Shown piece by piece: positions 27,009 to 35,187 of a stretch of DNA of 64,000 nucleotides. A program made the position numbers and the translations under genes. The notes under the pieces are model-generated. The model saw only the letters and a program-made list of their open reading frames with translations. It was not told where the DNA came from and made no database searches. Each line of letters opens with the position of its first letter. The stretch's first letter is position 1. Location of the stretch: the NCBI RefSeq assembly GCF_015221875.1, contig NZ_JACYGY010000001.1:5868501-5932500 (forward strand). Direction: 5' to 3'. Source of the DNA: Dyadobacter subterraneus (lineage in GTDB: Bacteria; Bacteroidota; Bacteroidia; Cytophagales; Spirosomataceae).

Positions 27009-27040
27009 CAAATATATGTAGTCAACTACATAATAACAAA
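27009..27040 (-). promoter_or_regulatory. Promoter of the GNAT/MarR-GNAT operon
   Basis: Read on the minus strand: TTTG (27037-27040), a 20-bp spacer, TATATTTG (27009-27016). This is a perfect match to the Bacteroidota consensus. The -7 element lies 17 bp from the start codon at 26991. Confidence 0.8.
27015..27032. promoter_or_regulatory. Perfect palindromic operator, probable MarR site
   Basis: TATGTAGT-CA-ACTACATA: 8-bp perfect arms with a 2-bp centre. The site lies in the spacer between -33 and -7 of the operon promoter and touches the -7 element, where a bound dimer would block RNA polymerase. The operon encodes its own MarR-type regulator. Confidence 0.75.
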
Positions 27041-27159
27041 ACTAAATATTTCTACCTTCAAAATGGCTTGTCGAATATGTAATTTGAATTTTAGAGATTG
27101 GTTAATAGAAGGAATAACGGCACAGAACGTTAAAGCGTCCTGATGCTTTTTAGCAGTTA

Positions 27160-27438
27160 TTAAAGCGAATAGTAATAATCGCCCGAAACAGAAAACTTAT
27201 TTGGATTTACCTTTTCAACATTTGATACATCACGCGTTGAACGGATCAGTGCAACAACAGAATCAAGGTCAATCATTTGGGTAACTTCCAGGGCCAGCAC
27301 ACCGACAAAACTTTTTCCTTTGCTTATAAGATTAAGCTGTTTAATTCTAACGCCCTTCACCGATTCGATCAGCGAAGTTATTTTATGAAGACTAAGATTT
27401 TTGCGATATGAAATTTTAATCTGGTATGTGTTTTTCAT
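27160..27438 (-). CDS. Small protein, possibly ACT-like
   Basis: 92 residues, basic, no signal peptide. The predicted pattern (YQIKISYRKNLSLHKITSLIESVKGVRIKQLNLIS ... VLALEVTQMIDLDSVVALIRSTRDVSNVEKV) alternates strands and helices in the beta-alpha-beta-beta-alpha-beta order of ACT domains, especially those at the C-terminus of RelA/SpoT proteins. It is free-standing. A regulatory amino-acid-binding role is only a structural guess. The length, plain ATG start and conserved-looking pattern favour a real gene. Confidence 0.6.
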   Translation of the reverse strand: MKNTYQIKISYRKNLSLHKITSLIESVKGVRIKQLNLISKGKSFVGVLALEVTQMIDLDSVVALIRSTRDVSNVEKVNPNKFSVSGDYYYSL

Positions 27439-27549
27439 TTGGAATCATGTTTATCGTCATAGTAATTGGAAACACTATTGCACTCATACTTAAACAAATA
27501 CCTCAGCGTAATTTATAAAATTTATTATTTCAATCAAATCCGAAAAATA

Positions 27550-27605
27550 GATATTCACTGTTTTTTTCTAAATTTTAAGATTGTTTAACTAAAACAGTGA
27601 ATATC
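27550..27605 (-). terminator. 15-bp inverted repeat downstream of the cysteine desulfurase
   Basis: The arms at 27550-27564 and 27591-27605 are perfectly complementary (GATATTCACTG core), with a 26-nt loop. On the minus strand the hairpin follows the desulfurase stop and is succeeded by a T-run, as in a terminator. The large loop also allows an operator role. Confidence 0.55.
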
Positions 27606-27641
27606 AGAACAATTTGGCTTCATAATCAGAATCGGGAACCA

Positions 27642-28835
27642 TTAAGGAACCCAGGTAAATGACTGTTGCGCAGCAATTGACTCTTCCGGTATGTTACTGT
27701 TATCAACTTCATAGATTTTGGCTATGGTGCTGACAATCTGATCAATTTCTTCTGTCGTGTTGAATTTACTAAAAGAAAAACGCACATTTTCCTTATTGTC
27801 GTCATGCTGAATCGCCGAAATAACGTGCGAACCTCCGTTGCCTAAATTGGAACAGGCACTGCCACCGGATACCGCTATACCGAACGTGTCCAGATTATTA
27901 ACCAGACTTCCAGATTGCAGACATGGAAAAGAAATATTAACGATCGAGCTAAGGCTTTTCGTAGAAGATTTACTTTCACCATTAAAACCAAGATCCGGGA
28001 TTCCGCTGTTTTCGAGCTGGGTAATCAGTCGTTGTTTCAATGCCGCCGTTTTTTCATGAATATTGTCAAAATCGCGGTAAGAAATTTCAAGGGCTTTCGC
28101 CAGACCTGCAATGCCAATTACATTTTCCGTCCCTCCTCTTTGTCCCTTTTCCTGGGCACCTCCTAAGATTTGCGGTTTTAGCTTGTGTTTTTTGTTGATA
28201 TAAATAAATCCAACCCCTTTCGGACCGTGAAATTTATGTGCGGATCCTACCAGAAAATCAACCGGAAATTCTTTTAGATCAATCTTTACTTTGCCAATTG
28301 TCTGCGTCGTATCCGTATGAAAAACCGCATTATATTTTTCCGCAAGTTTGCTGATCGCTTCAATATCGGTAATATTTCCAATTTCATTATTGGCATGCAT
28401 CAAACTGATCAGCGACTGCGGATTGGCATCTAGCAAATGTTCGAGATGTTCCAGATCTACGTTTCCATTTTTATCAAGTTTCACATAACTGATTTCAATA
28501 TCCCCTTCTCTTTCGCGTTTCAATAAAGGTTGCAAAACTGCTTTATGCTCAATTTTACTTGTGATTGCGTGCGTCAACTCATATTCCCTGATTGATTCTG
28601 ACAAAGCAAGATTGTTGGCTTCCGTCGCACCCGAAACAAAAAATATTTCTTCGGCAGTTACGCCCAGTAATCTGGCAATGGTATTCCGGGAATGGTCAAT
28701 CATTTCCCGAACTTTCCGTCCTGCCCAGTGACTGGATGAAGGATTTCCAAAATTAGTTGTCAAATAAGGCAAAATTGCTTCAATCACCTCAGGATCAATG
28801 GCCGTCGTCGCAGCGCTATCACAATAAATTTCCAT
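27642..28835 (-). CDS. Cysteine desulfurase (NifS/IscS-type)
   Basis: 397 residues of the fold-type I PLP enzymes. The PLP-binding Lys is in SAHKFHGPKGVGF (about 201), with the ATEANNLA and HTDTTQTIG cofactor blocks before it. The catalytic Cys is in SGGSACSNLGN (about 326) in the position used to take sulfur from cysteine as a persulfide. NPSSSHWAGR matches the family N-terminus. The enzyme supplies sulfur for Fe-S clusters, thiolated tRNA or other cofactors. No iscU or suf genes are adjacent, so this is probably not the housekeeping Suf copy. The upstream thioredoxin-like gene (on the same strand) may be functionally unrelated. Confidence 0.92.
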   Translation of the reverse strand: MEIYCDSAATTAIDPEVIEAILPYLTTNFGNPSSSHWAGRKVREMIDHSRNTIARLLGVTAEEIFFVSGATEANNLALSESIREYELTHAITSKIEHKAVLQPLLKREREGDIEISYVKLDKNGNVDLEHLEHLLDANPQSLISLMHANNEIGNITDIEAISKLAEKYNAVFHTDTTQTIGKVKIDLKEFPVDFLVGSAHKFHGPKGVGFIYINKKHKLKPQILGGAQEKGQRGGTENVIGIAGLAKALEISYRDFDNIHEKTAALKQRLITQLENSGIPDLGFNGESKSSTKSLSSIVNISFPCLQSGSLVNNLDTFGIAVSGGSACSNLGNGGSHVISAIQHDDNKENVRFSFSKFNTTEEIDQIVSTIAKIYEVDNSNIPEESIAAQQSFTWVP

Positions 28836-28879
28836 AATTTGGTTTTTAGTTTGTATCTGTTTTTAATAGAAGAACGAGG

Positions 28880-30124
28880 TTACGGTAGTGGCTCAGCGAT
28901 CAGCTTTGCTAGATCGGTATTCCATTTTTTGACGTAATCATCATAAAATTGACCGGTCCCCTTTCCTGAAAATCCGGTATGAATCTCTTTCACTTTTCCG
29001 TCACGGCCAACGATAATCGTTGTCGGAAATGCGATGAATTCTTTGAGCGCAACCAGTTTTTGGGCTACTTCGTTTTTATCATTTTTACCCGCAAAAAGTA
29101 AATCATACTGTACATCATAGCGGGTTTTCAATTTTGTCAAAGTGCGCTTTGCAAATTCATAATCATCTTTTGCCTCAAAAGACAAACCGATTATCTCTAC
29201 CCCTTTGCTTCTGTTTTCTTTATACCATGGAGCCATGAACGAAACCTGATCGATACAATTCGGGCACCAGGTTCCCATTAATTCAATTACCACAACCTTT
29301 CCTTTATATTTCTCGTCGCTTAGCGAAACCTGTTTTCCATTCAGATCAGGAAAAGTAAAATCAAGTTTTTCATAACCCGGTTTCAGGAATGTAAGCGAGT
29401 ATGCATCTGCAAGAGCTGCATTATCATCCTTAACAGCTGTGAATTTTGTAGCATTCACACCAAAACCGATCGCACCTTCGATGGATTTTCCGTCAATAAT
29501 TTTTCCTGTAACATAAGAAGGACCAGATCCTGTAAAACCCGAAAGCAAAAATTCATTTCCCTGAACATTTCCCTGCAACTCACGACTATCGCCGGTGATT
29601 GACAAAATGATACCATTCAGTTTATTTCCCTTCTGCTCAAAAACAGCAACGCGGTCAGCAACAGGTTTATCCGACTGTATTTTTACGAGCCATTTTCCGG
29701 TGATATCAGCAGCTGGCTTGATTTCCTTACCAGGTTCAACAAAACGGTAACTTTTATCAGGCTGAGCAGTAAAAGGAATTGCTCTGTTTACGCCCGGCAC
29801 AAGACTTTTATGCACGCCGGTCAAACTTCCGTCATTTTCTATTTTTGCAAAAAATGCTGCTTCAAAAGTATTCATCGTCACCTGCAATGAATCTGATGAA
29901 AAATATTTAGCATTGAAATCATCACGACGATCACCGTTAATGGCAGTCAGAACCAGCTGATTTCCTGGCTTCTTTTTCACTTCAAAATTAAAGGGAACGT
30001 CCGTTTCTCCCACTTTGAAAACGCCGCGCCAGATACCTTCTTTCATTTGTTTGTTCTGTGCGTAAGCAGAAATGACAGCCGTTGCCGCCAGAAAAATTGC
30101 AAATAATAAACGATTGATTTTCAT
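28880..30124 (-). CDS. TlpA-like periplasmic thioredoxin-fold protein
   Basis: 414 residues with a signal peptide (cleavage after AYA). The first 240 residues are a beta-rich domain of unknown function with repeated 'G...L.G' hairpins, common in Bacteroidota envelope redox proteins. The C-terminal 160 residues are an AhpC/TSA-TlpA thioredoxin domain with the redox pair in GTWCPNCIDQ (Cys about 286 and 289) and the cis-Pro region FIAFPTTIIVGRDG. It should act in the periplasm, reducing or isomerising thiols of client proteins, such as cytochrome c maturation or oxidative-damage repair. The 45-bp gap to the cysteine desulfurase gene on the same strand could allow co-transcription. Confidence 0.88.
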   Translation of the reverse strand: MKINRLLFAIFLAATAVISAYAQNKQMKEGIWRGVFKVGETDVPFNFEVKKKPGNQLVLTAINGDRRDDFNAKYFSSDSLQVTMNTFEAAFFAKIENDGSLTGVHKSLVPGVNRAIPFTAQPDKSYRFVEPGKEIKPAADITGKWLVKIQSDKPVADRVAVFEQKGNKLNGIILSITGDSRELQGNVQGNEFLLSGFTGSGPSYVTGKIIDGKSIEGAIGFGVNATKFTAVKDDNAALADAYSLTFLKPGYEKLDFTFPDLNGKQVSLSDEKYKGKVVVIELMGTWCPNCIDQVSFMAPWYKENRSKGVEIIGLSFEAKDDYEFAKRTLTKLKTRYDVQYDLLFAGKNDKNEVAQKLVALKEFIAFPTTIIVGRDGKVKEIHTGFSGKGTGQFYDDYVKKWNTDLAKLIAEPLP

Positions 30125-30463
30125 AGGAGTTTGAACGTAATAATATACAGTATATAATCTCTACCAGTTAACTAGATAGATAAGTTAAAAATTCAGTCAA
30201 AACACTCTTTTTTTGAGTAATGACAATAAAAATTCCTTCGATTTTATCTCCGGCAACAATTGTATTCAGTGGATTCTAAAGATTTATCATTAGAATTAGG
30301 TTGGGGCACCTTATTAGTCATAGGTTGCCAGAAGATCATTGAGCCTAACCTCTCCCTTCGTTCTTTATAAATCTACTATTTTGATAGACAAAGTTGTGTT
30401 ATATTTTTTTCCTGTGCAAGCATTATCTTTTATTTTTTCAAAAAGATTAATTTAAAGCAGGAT
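30125..30463. other. Intergenic region with no recognised element
   Basis: 339 bp between the epimerase stop and the TlpA-like start, both on the minus strand. There is a weak hairpin (30425-30447) shortly after the epimerase stop. No small gene, RNA or consensus promoter was recognised. Confidence 0.5.
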
Positions 30464-31309
30464 TTAGAGGTTTAAGGACCGAAGAAATTTGAGTCCTTCA
30501 ACCGCGATTGATTCCTTTGAAGGTTCTACTTTTCGCCAAATTGAGGCTGCTTTGGCTATAATTTTAACATCGGGTGTGAAAGATTCGATAACAATATCGC
30601 CTGCATAATCGATTTTATCCAGTGCGACAAAAATCCTTTCCCAATTGATCTGATCACCTCCGGGCGTTCCTCTGTCACTACCGGACGCATGTAAAAGTGC
30701 TAATTTGCTTCCGGCTTTTAGAATCGCCAGGGCAGGATCTTTTTCTTCAATATTCATATGAAAAGCATCCAGATGAATCCCAAGTGCATCACTTCCCACA
30801 TCCTTAATCAGATTTAGAGCCTGTTCGCAGGTATTGATCAAATCTGTTTCGTAGCGGTTTAGTGGTTCAATAGCCAGTTTAATATTTGCTTTCTCAGCAT
30901 CAGCGCAAAGTATCTGGAGATTTTTTACGACAGTAATCCATTGCTTGGTTTTTTCATCTTCCGGAACAAGATCAGCTCTTCCAACGGCAGAATAAATTGG
31001 CCCCGCGACAAGTGAACTTCCTAAAATTGGTGCTATATCGATCAGCTTTTTAATATATTCCAAGGATACAACCTGCTCCTTTCGATTGCCACGCAAATCC
31101 CTGCCCGGACCGGTTGCAGCACATACAGAGCGGCATTCCAAACCGTTATCGTCCAAAGCTTTTCGTATCAAAACAGGATCAATATTGGCAGGATCTTCCA
31201 CAGCAATTTCTACAAAATCAAAACCCCATTCTTTAAACTTTGGAAAAAAGCTTATGCTCTCATTTGTAAAAGGAGAGGAAAACAAATAGGTATTGATACC
31301 GAATTTCAT
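30464..31309 (-). CDS. TIM-barrel sugar (ketose) epimerase/isomerase
   Basis: 281 residues from the ATG at 31309. A longer frame to 31381 would run into the preceding gene, and MKFGINTYLFSSPF is the natural family start. The protein has the AP-endonuclease-2 / D-psicose-3-epimerase type barrel: FDFVEIAVEDP, CRSVCAATGPGRDLRG, LAIEPLNRYETDLINT (metal-binding Glu), LGIHLDAFHMNIEE (Asp-His pair), and DIVIESFTPDV (second Glu). These residues bind a divalent metal and move protons between C2/C3 of ketohexoses. It is the last gene of a four-gene minus-strand unit with a RhaT-type symporter, consistent with catabolism of an imported sugar. Confidence 0.87.
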   Translation of the reverse strand: MKFGINTYLFSSPFTNESISFFPKFKEWGFDFVEIAVEDPANIDPVLIRKALDDNGLECRSVCAATGPGRDLRGNRKEQVVSLEYIKKLIDIAPILGSSLVAGPIYSAVGRADLVPEDEKTKQWITVVKNLQILCADAEKANIKLAIEPLNRYETDLINTCEQALNLIKDVGSDALGIHLDAFHMNIEEKDPALAILKAGSKLALLHASGSDRGTPGGDQINWERIFVALDKIDYAGDIVIESFTPDVKIIAKAASIWRKVEPSKESIAVEGLKFLRSLNL

Positions 31310-31349
31310 GAATCTGCGATTGAAAGTGTGTATTAAAGGTAGGAGGAAA

Positions 31350-32519
31350 TTATCTCTTTTGCTGTTCAAAATAATGAACACCCTTTTTATCCCCCATTAC
31401 AAAATCGGGCAAGCCGTCCTTATTCATATCTTCAATTTCAACATGCAGACCGCCTCCTGCCTCATTATCAATTTTATGCGTAATGAAGGTTGGTGTCTTT
31501 CCGGGTTTGAATTCATACCAATAAGTAACGGCAGCATCTTCCGCGCCCGGATCTCCCCCATTATGCGCATAATAACGTTTTCCTGTAACCAGATCCGGAA
31601 ATCCGTCACCGTTTATATCTTTAAAACCCAGTCCGTGCGATTGGGAAAAATCTTTTGCGATTTCATGTTCTGTCCACGATCCGTCTTTCCCCTGCTCATG
31701 CCACCAGATTCCATAGTTATGCGCCGAAGAACTAATAACATCATTTAATCCATCCTGATTCACATCATAAACATACATTTGCGCACAATCCTGGCTCAAA
31801 TTAGCCGGGTGAAATTTCCAGTTTGGCTTTTTAGGATCTGCCGTACCTTCCCACCAGCCATCTTTTACCAGCACATCTTTTTTACCATCACCATTAATAT
31901 CTCCATAACCTAAGCCGTGGGTATATTTATGGGTAGCAATTTTTTCATCACTGCTGATAATGTTAAGTTCCCATTGTGTATCTGCTTTTTTTCTTGGTGG
32001 ACTAAGCCAGATCACCTGTTTTTTCTCAGGATCATTGGCCAGTAAATCCAGCCGTCCGTCACCATCAATATCTACAAAAACAGGCGACTCGTTACCGATC
32101 GACGGATGAATTTCTCTTGCAACCCAATGCCCTGCTTTATTTTTAGGATTTTCATACCAGACGGCAGGATTTCCCGCAATATCGATCCGGATCAGATCAA
32201 CCCAGCCGTCCTGATTTACATCCGAGCTAAAATCCAGAAACGAATCACTGTATCCATCTTTCCACGAAAAAGCTTTTACAGGCATGATCTCATGTTTCGT
32301 CCAGTTCGGAGCCTCAAACCAGTAAGCGCCGGCCAGAATATCTTTTTTACCATCCTTATTTACATCACCAACGGCAGCGCCTTCGGCTATAAAATCAGGT
32401 GTGACTTCATATTTTTTGAAAACGCCGCTGGAAACTTTCTTTTGGGCTTCGGCAACAAACCCTCCTGCCAGCATAAACTGCGCGAAACAAAACAATTGAG
32501 CGTATCTTATGTATTTCAT
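31350..32519 (-). CDS. FG-GAP/VCBS repeat secreted protein
   Basis: 389 residues with a signal peptide (cleavage near AEA). The protein consists of about seven repeats carrying Ca-binding DxDxDG-type loops (DVNKDGKKD, DINGDGKKD, DVNQDGLND, DINGDGFPD, DMNKDGLPD), typical of FG-GAP/VCBS propellers. Such proteins bind sugars or other ligands outside the cell; this one lacks a T9SS sorting domain. It lies in a sugar operon between the epimerase and a lipoprotein, with 40-45 bp gaps. A role in binding the same carbohydrate is inferred from context only. Confidence 0.85.
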   Translation of the reverse strand: MKYIRYAQLFCFAQFMLAGGFVAEAQKKVSSGVFKKYEVTPDFIAEGAAVGDVNKDGKKDILAGAYWFEAPNWTKHEIMPVKAFSWKDGYSDSFLDFSSDVNQDGWVDLIRIDIAGNPAVWYENPKNKAGHWVAREIHPSIGNESPVFVDIDGDGRLDLLANDPEKKQVIWLSPPRKKADTQWELNIISSDEKIATHKYTHGLGYGDINGDGKKDVLVKDGWWEGTADPKKPNWKFHPANLSQDCAQMYVYDVNQDGLNDVISSSAHNYGIWWHEQGKDGSWTEHEIAKDFSQSHGLGFKDINGDGFPDLVTGKRYYAHNGGDPGAEDAAVTYWYEFKPGKTPTFITHKIDNEAGGGLHVEIEDMNKDGLPDFVMGDKKGVHYFEQQKR

Positions 32520-32564
32520 GTTTTCAGGTGATTAAGTGGTCAGGAATATTATGGTGGTACTAAA

Positions 32565-33818
32565 TTACTTTAACGAAAATGCATTTTCAATTGATTTAAG
32601 ATCAACGCCTAAAACAGTTTTTGCAATTTTGTTCAAATCCGATTTTTCCCCTTCAAAGTGAAGAGTGCTGTGGCGATGGATAAGCTTTTCATTTTTCTTT
32701 AATAACATTACATTTGAGTTCGATTCGAGCTCGTAAAAGGGTCCCATTTGAGAGCCGTCTTCCAATGGACCATCATTATAGGCATTCAATGCATCCCCGC
32801 CAAATGGATCTTTATGGAGCTCCCAGGTTGACTTTAAATATTCTCCGTTCGATTCTAAATCATATAAAATGATGGTCAAAATACCCTTTTCAGCATCATA
32901 ACTTCCGGCAACTTTCCTGGCAGATTTTGGAGATAAACCGATTTTACTTCTGAATTTTCCATCGGCTTTTAGAAACACAGCAGAATCTTTTACAACCAAC
33001 CGATCGCCCGGAATATCTCCAAAATAATTTGAAGTCAATAATGGTTTCTCTGAATTGGTTTTGGAAAATGGGGCTACAATCGTTGTTTTTGTCGACGGTT
33101 TAAACATACCCAAAATCCAGATTCCCAGTGCACCCGTTTCCCTTTTCCAATCTTCACCCAAATTTGTTACAGCGTTTTCAGAAGTATAACCCGTAGTTTT
33201 TATATTGTCAAAATCCTGAACAGAAAGCAGATTTTTAATCTCAGATTTATTGATCATTGTAACCTCACGCTCAATCAACAGGTCAAATTTTGTGCCGATA
33301 TTATTTTCAAGTGTAGTTTTTTTCTTGAATCTGACCGAAGAAGAATCCGAAGAAACTACATCATATGGCTCGGAATCAATTACCGCCGGCGTTTGCCAGT
33401 TTTCGTAAACAAATGATTTTCCCTTTTTGAAATAAACCGAAAACTGGCCGCCTTCGGGCGAAAACCAGAATCGGTCTTCGCCGCCTAAGGCATTAAAATG
33501 AGGTTTATTTTCGCCGCTTTTGATCAATTCATAATTCAGCCAGCCATAACTATTTCCGGAATCCCCGGCAGCTGTGCTGGTCATCACGCGTCCTTGATAA
33601 TCTGCTACAACGATAGCCTGAGAATTTTCATCATCAGGAGATTCCAAAACGATAACCTGTTTGTATTTTTTCAAAAAAGCCAGGTCGTACCCAAAGGTAC
33701 CTTCCTGGCCTGTTGCATTTTCTTCCACGCTATTTTCCTGCTTATTTTTTTTCTCCTGACAAGCCATGGCCGTCAGCATAATGAAGATATAAATTGAAAT
33801 TTTATTTTTCACGATCAT
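32565..33818 (-). CDS. Hypothetical lipoprotein of a sugar operon
   Basis: 417 residues. The lipobox LTAMAC (Cys near residue 20) is followed by a Lys/Glu/Asn-rich linker, so the protein is an envelope lipoprotein. The body is beta-rich with blocks such as VVADYQGRVMTSTAAGDSGNSYGWLNYELI, GGEDRFWFSPEGGQFSVYF and NDGPLEDGSQMGPFYELESNS. These recall galactose-mutarotase-like beta-sandwich proteins and a Bacteroidota DUF6786-type family, named from memory and uncertain. It is 14 bp after the RhaT-like gene, hence co-transcribed. An enzymatic role on a sugar is possible but no catalytic residues can be assigned. Confidence 0.8.
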   Translation of the reverse strand: MIVKNKISIYIFIMLTAMACQEKKNKQENSVEENATGQEGTFGYDLAFLKKYKQVIVLESPDDENSQAIVVADYQGRVMTSTAAGDSGNSYGWLNYELIKSGENKPHFNALGGEDRFWFSPEGGQFSVYFKKGKSFVYENWQTPAVIDSEPYDVVSSDSSSVRFKKKTTLENNIGTKFDLLIEREVTMINKSEIKNLLSVQDFDNIKTTGYTSENAVTNLGEDWKRETGALGIWILGMFKPSTKTTIVAPFSKTNSEKPLLTSNYFGDIPGDRLVVKDSAVFLKADGKFRSKIGLSPKSARKVAGSYDAEKGILTIILYDLESNGEYLKSTWELHKDPFGGDALNAYNDGPLEDGSQMGPFYELESNSNVMLLKKNEKLIHRHSTLHFEGEKSDLNKIAKTVLGVDLKSIENAFSLK

Positions 33819-33832
33819 TTCACCCGATCAGA

Positions 33833-34915
33833 TTATTCATGCAAATAATTACCATAGCCTACGATCAAAACGGAAAGAACAATAACCAAAATCCCGGCGA
33901 CAATGGTCGCCAGCGTTTTTTTAGCAACACCTTTCCATTCATTCAAAACCAATCCCCACGTATTGGCAATTAAAATAATGAACGCCATATGCAAAATCCA
34001 GGAACTTGCACCATTGCCCAATTTACTTTCTCCCATACCGTAAAAGAAAAATTGAAGGAACCAGGTTGTACCGGCAAGTGCCGAAAAAATGTAGTTTGAG
34101 AGAAGCGGTGTGCTTTTGTCTGTATAATTATTAAAAGTTTTGTTCCGCGCGTTAAGCAGCATACACCAGATAAAATTGGTAGTCAAGCCGCCTAGTAAAA
34201 TTACGATATAGGTTACGTTGTTTTGGAAAAGGAAATTTCCCTGTCCAGGATTTGCAGCCTGCCAGGTAGCATTTGCCTCTTCCGCCATTACTTTTCCGGC
34301 ATCAATTCCAAAAGCAAAACAGGCGCTCAGAATACCTGAAATAATGGAAACAGTCAGTCCCAGTCCGATTTTAAATTCAGTATTACTTTCAGAAATAATA
34401 CCGCTTTTTTTCAGGTCATTATCTTTCATCGCACCGGCTTTTCCACAAATGATAATACCGATTACGCAGACCAGTAAACCTAGTAAAACCAGTTGTCCCC
34501 AATTGCTATGGATCAAATCCGAAATCGAATCTTTACCCGTTTTTGGATTAAATTCGTAATAAACCGAAGGAATTAAAGCACCGAAAACTGAACATAAACC
34601 AAGAATAATCGAACTTCCGAGCGATACGCCCAAATACCTCACACCCAGACCATAAGTCAAACCGCCGATCCCCCAGAGCACACCAAAAAAGTAAGTCAGA
34701 AATAAAACGCCGCCATCTGTATGGGCGATGATATCCATGTAATCCGGAATGGTCAGATAGGCAGCCAGCGGTGGAACGATTAACCAGGAAAACAAACCAC
34801 CTACAATCCAGTAAGTTTCCCACGCCCAGCCTTTTACTTTTTTGTAAGGAATATAAAAACTGCCGGAAGCAAAACCGCCAATGAAATGAAAAAGTACACC
34901 AAGAAGTGCCTGCAT
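33833..34915 (-). CDS. rhaT: RhaT-type sugar/proton symporter
   Basis: 360 residues with ten hydrophobic helices and almost no soluble domains. The N-terminus GVLFHFIGGFASGSFYIPYKKVKGWAWETYWI and the internal GLTYGLGVRYLGVSLGSSIILGL and LSACFAFGIDAGK stretches match L-rhamnose-proton symporter RhaT (drug/metabolite transporter superfamily). It should sit in the cytoplasmic membrane and import a deoxy- or related hexose with protons. First gene of a four-gene unit with a lipoprotein, an FG-GAP protein and an epimerase. No rhamnose isomerase or kinase is nearby, so the substrate may differ from rhamnose. Confidence 0.87.
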   Translation of the reverse strand: MQALLGVLFHFIGGFASGSFYIPYKKVKGWAWETYWIVGGLFSWLIVPPLAAYLTIPDYMDIIAHTDGGVLFLTYFFGVLWGIGGLTYGLGVRYLGVSLGSSIILGLCSVFGALIPSVYYEFNPKTGKDSISDLIHSNWGQLVLLGLLVCVIGIIICGKAGAMKDNDLKKSGIISESNTEFKIGLGLTVSIISGILSACFAFGIDAGKVMAEEANATWQAANPGQGNFLFQNNVTYIVILLGGLTTNFIWCMLLNARNKTFNNYTDKSTPLLSNYIFSALAGTTWFLQFFFYGMGESKLGNGASSWILHMAFIILIANTWGLVLNEWKGVAKKTLATIVAGILVIVLSVLIVGYGNYLHE

Positions 34916-35187
34916 GAGGTTTTAGGGTTTAATGTTCAGTGGTTAAAAAATATAAGGCGAGTAGCCAGTTATGCATTTAACCCGTAAGTTGACATACGAA
35001 CAGAAATAGCGCATCCTGTACCGTACTGCCTGAAATACGTCTTTTTGAATTATAAATTTAATAATTCTATGGACACTACCTCCTAAGTAATTGAGTACTA
35101 GTATTTACTCTTTCAAGAGCGATTTTATAATTTTTAGATCGTTTTTTGTTAATAATTTAACATTGAAATTTTTAACTGTCCGAAGAA

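Noticed and set aside
27160..27438. 92-residue gene as the missing lasso B1 (PqqD-like)
   Set aside because: Its alternating strand-helix pattern is ACT-like, not the winged-helix RRE fold, and it lies 20 kb away from the precursor.
31310..31381. Longer N-terminus of the sugar epimerase
   Set aside because: It overlaps the preceding gene and adds residues unlike the family; MKFGINTYLF is the usual start.
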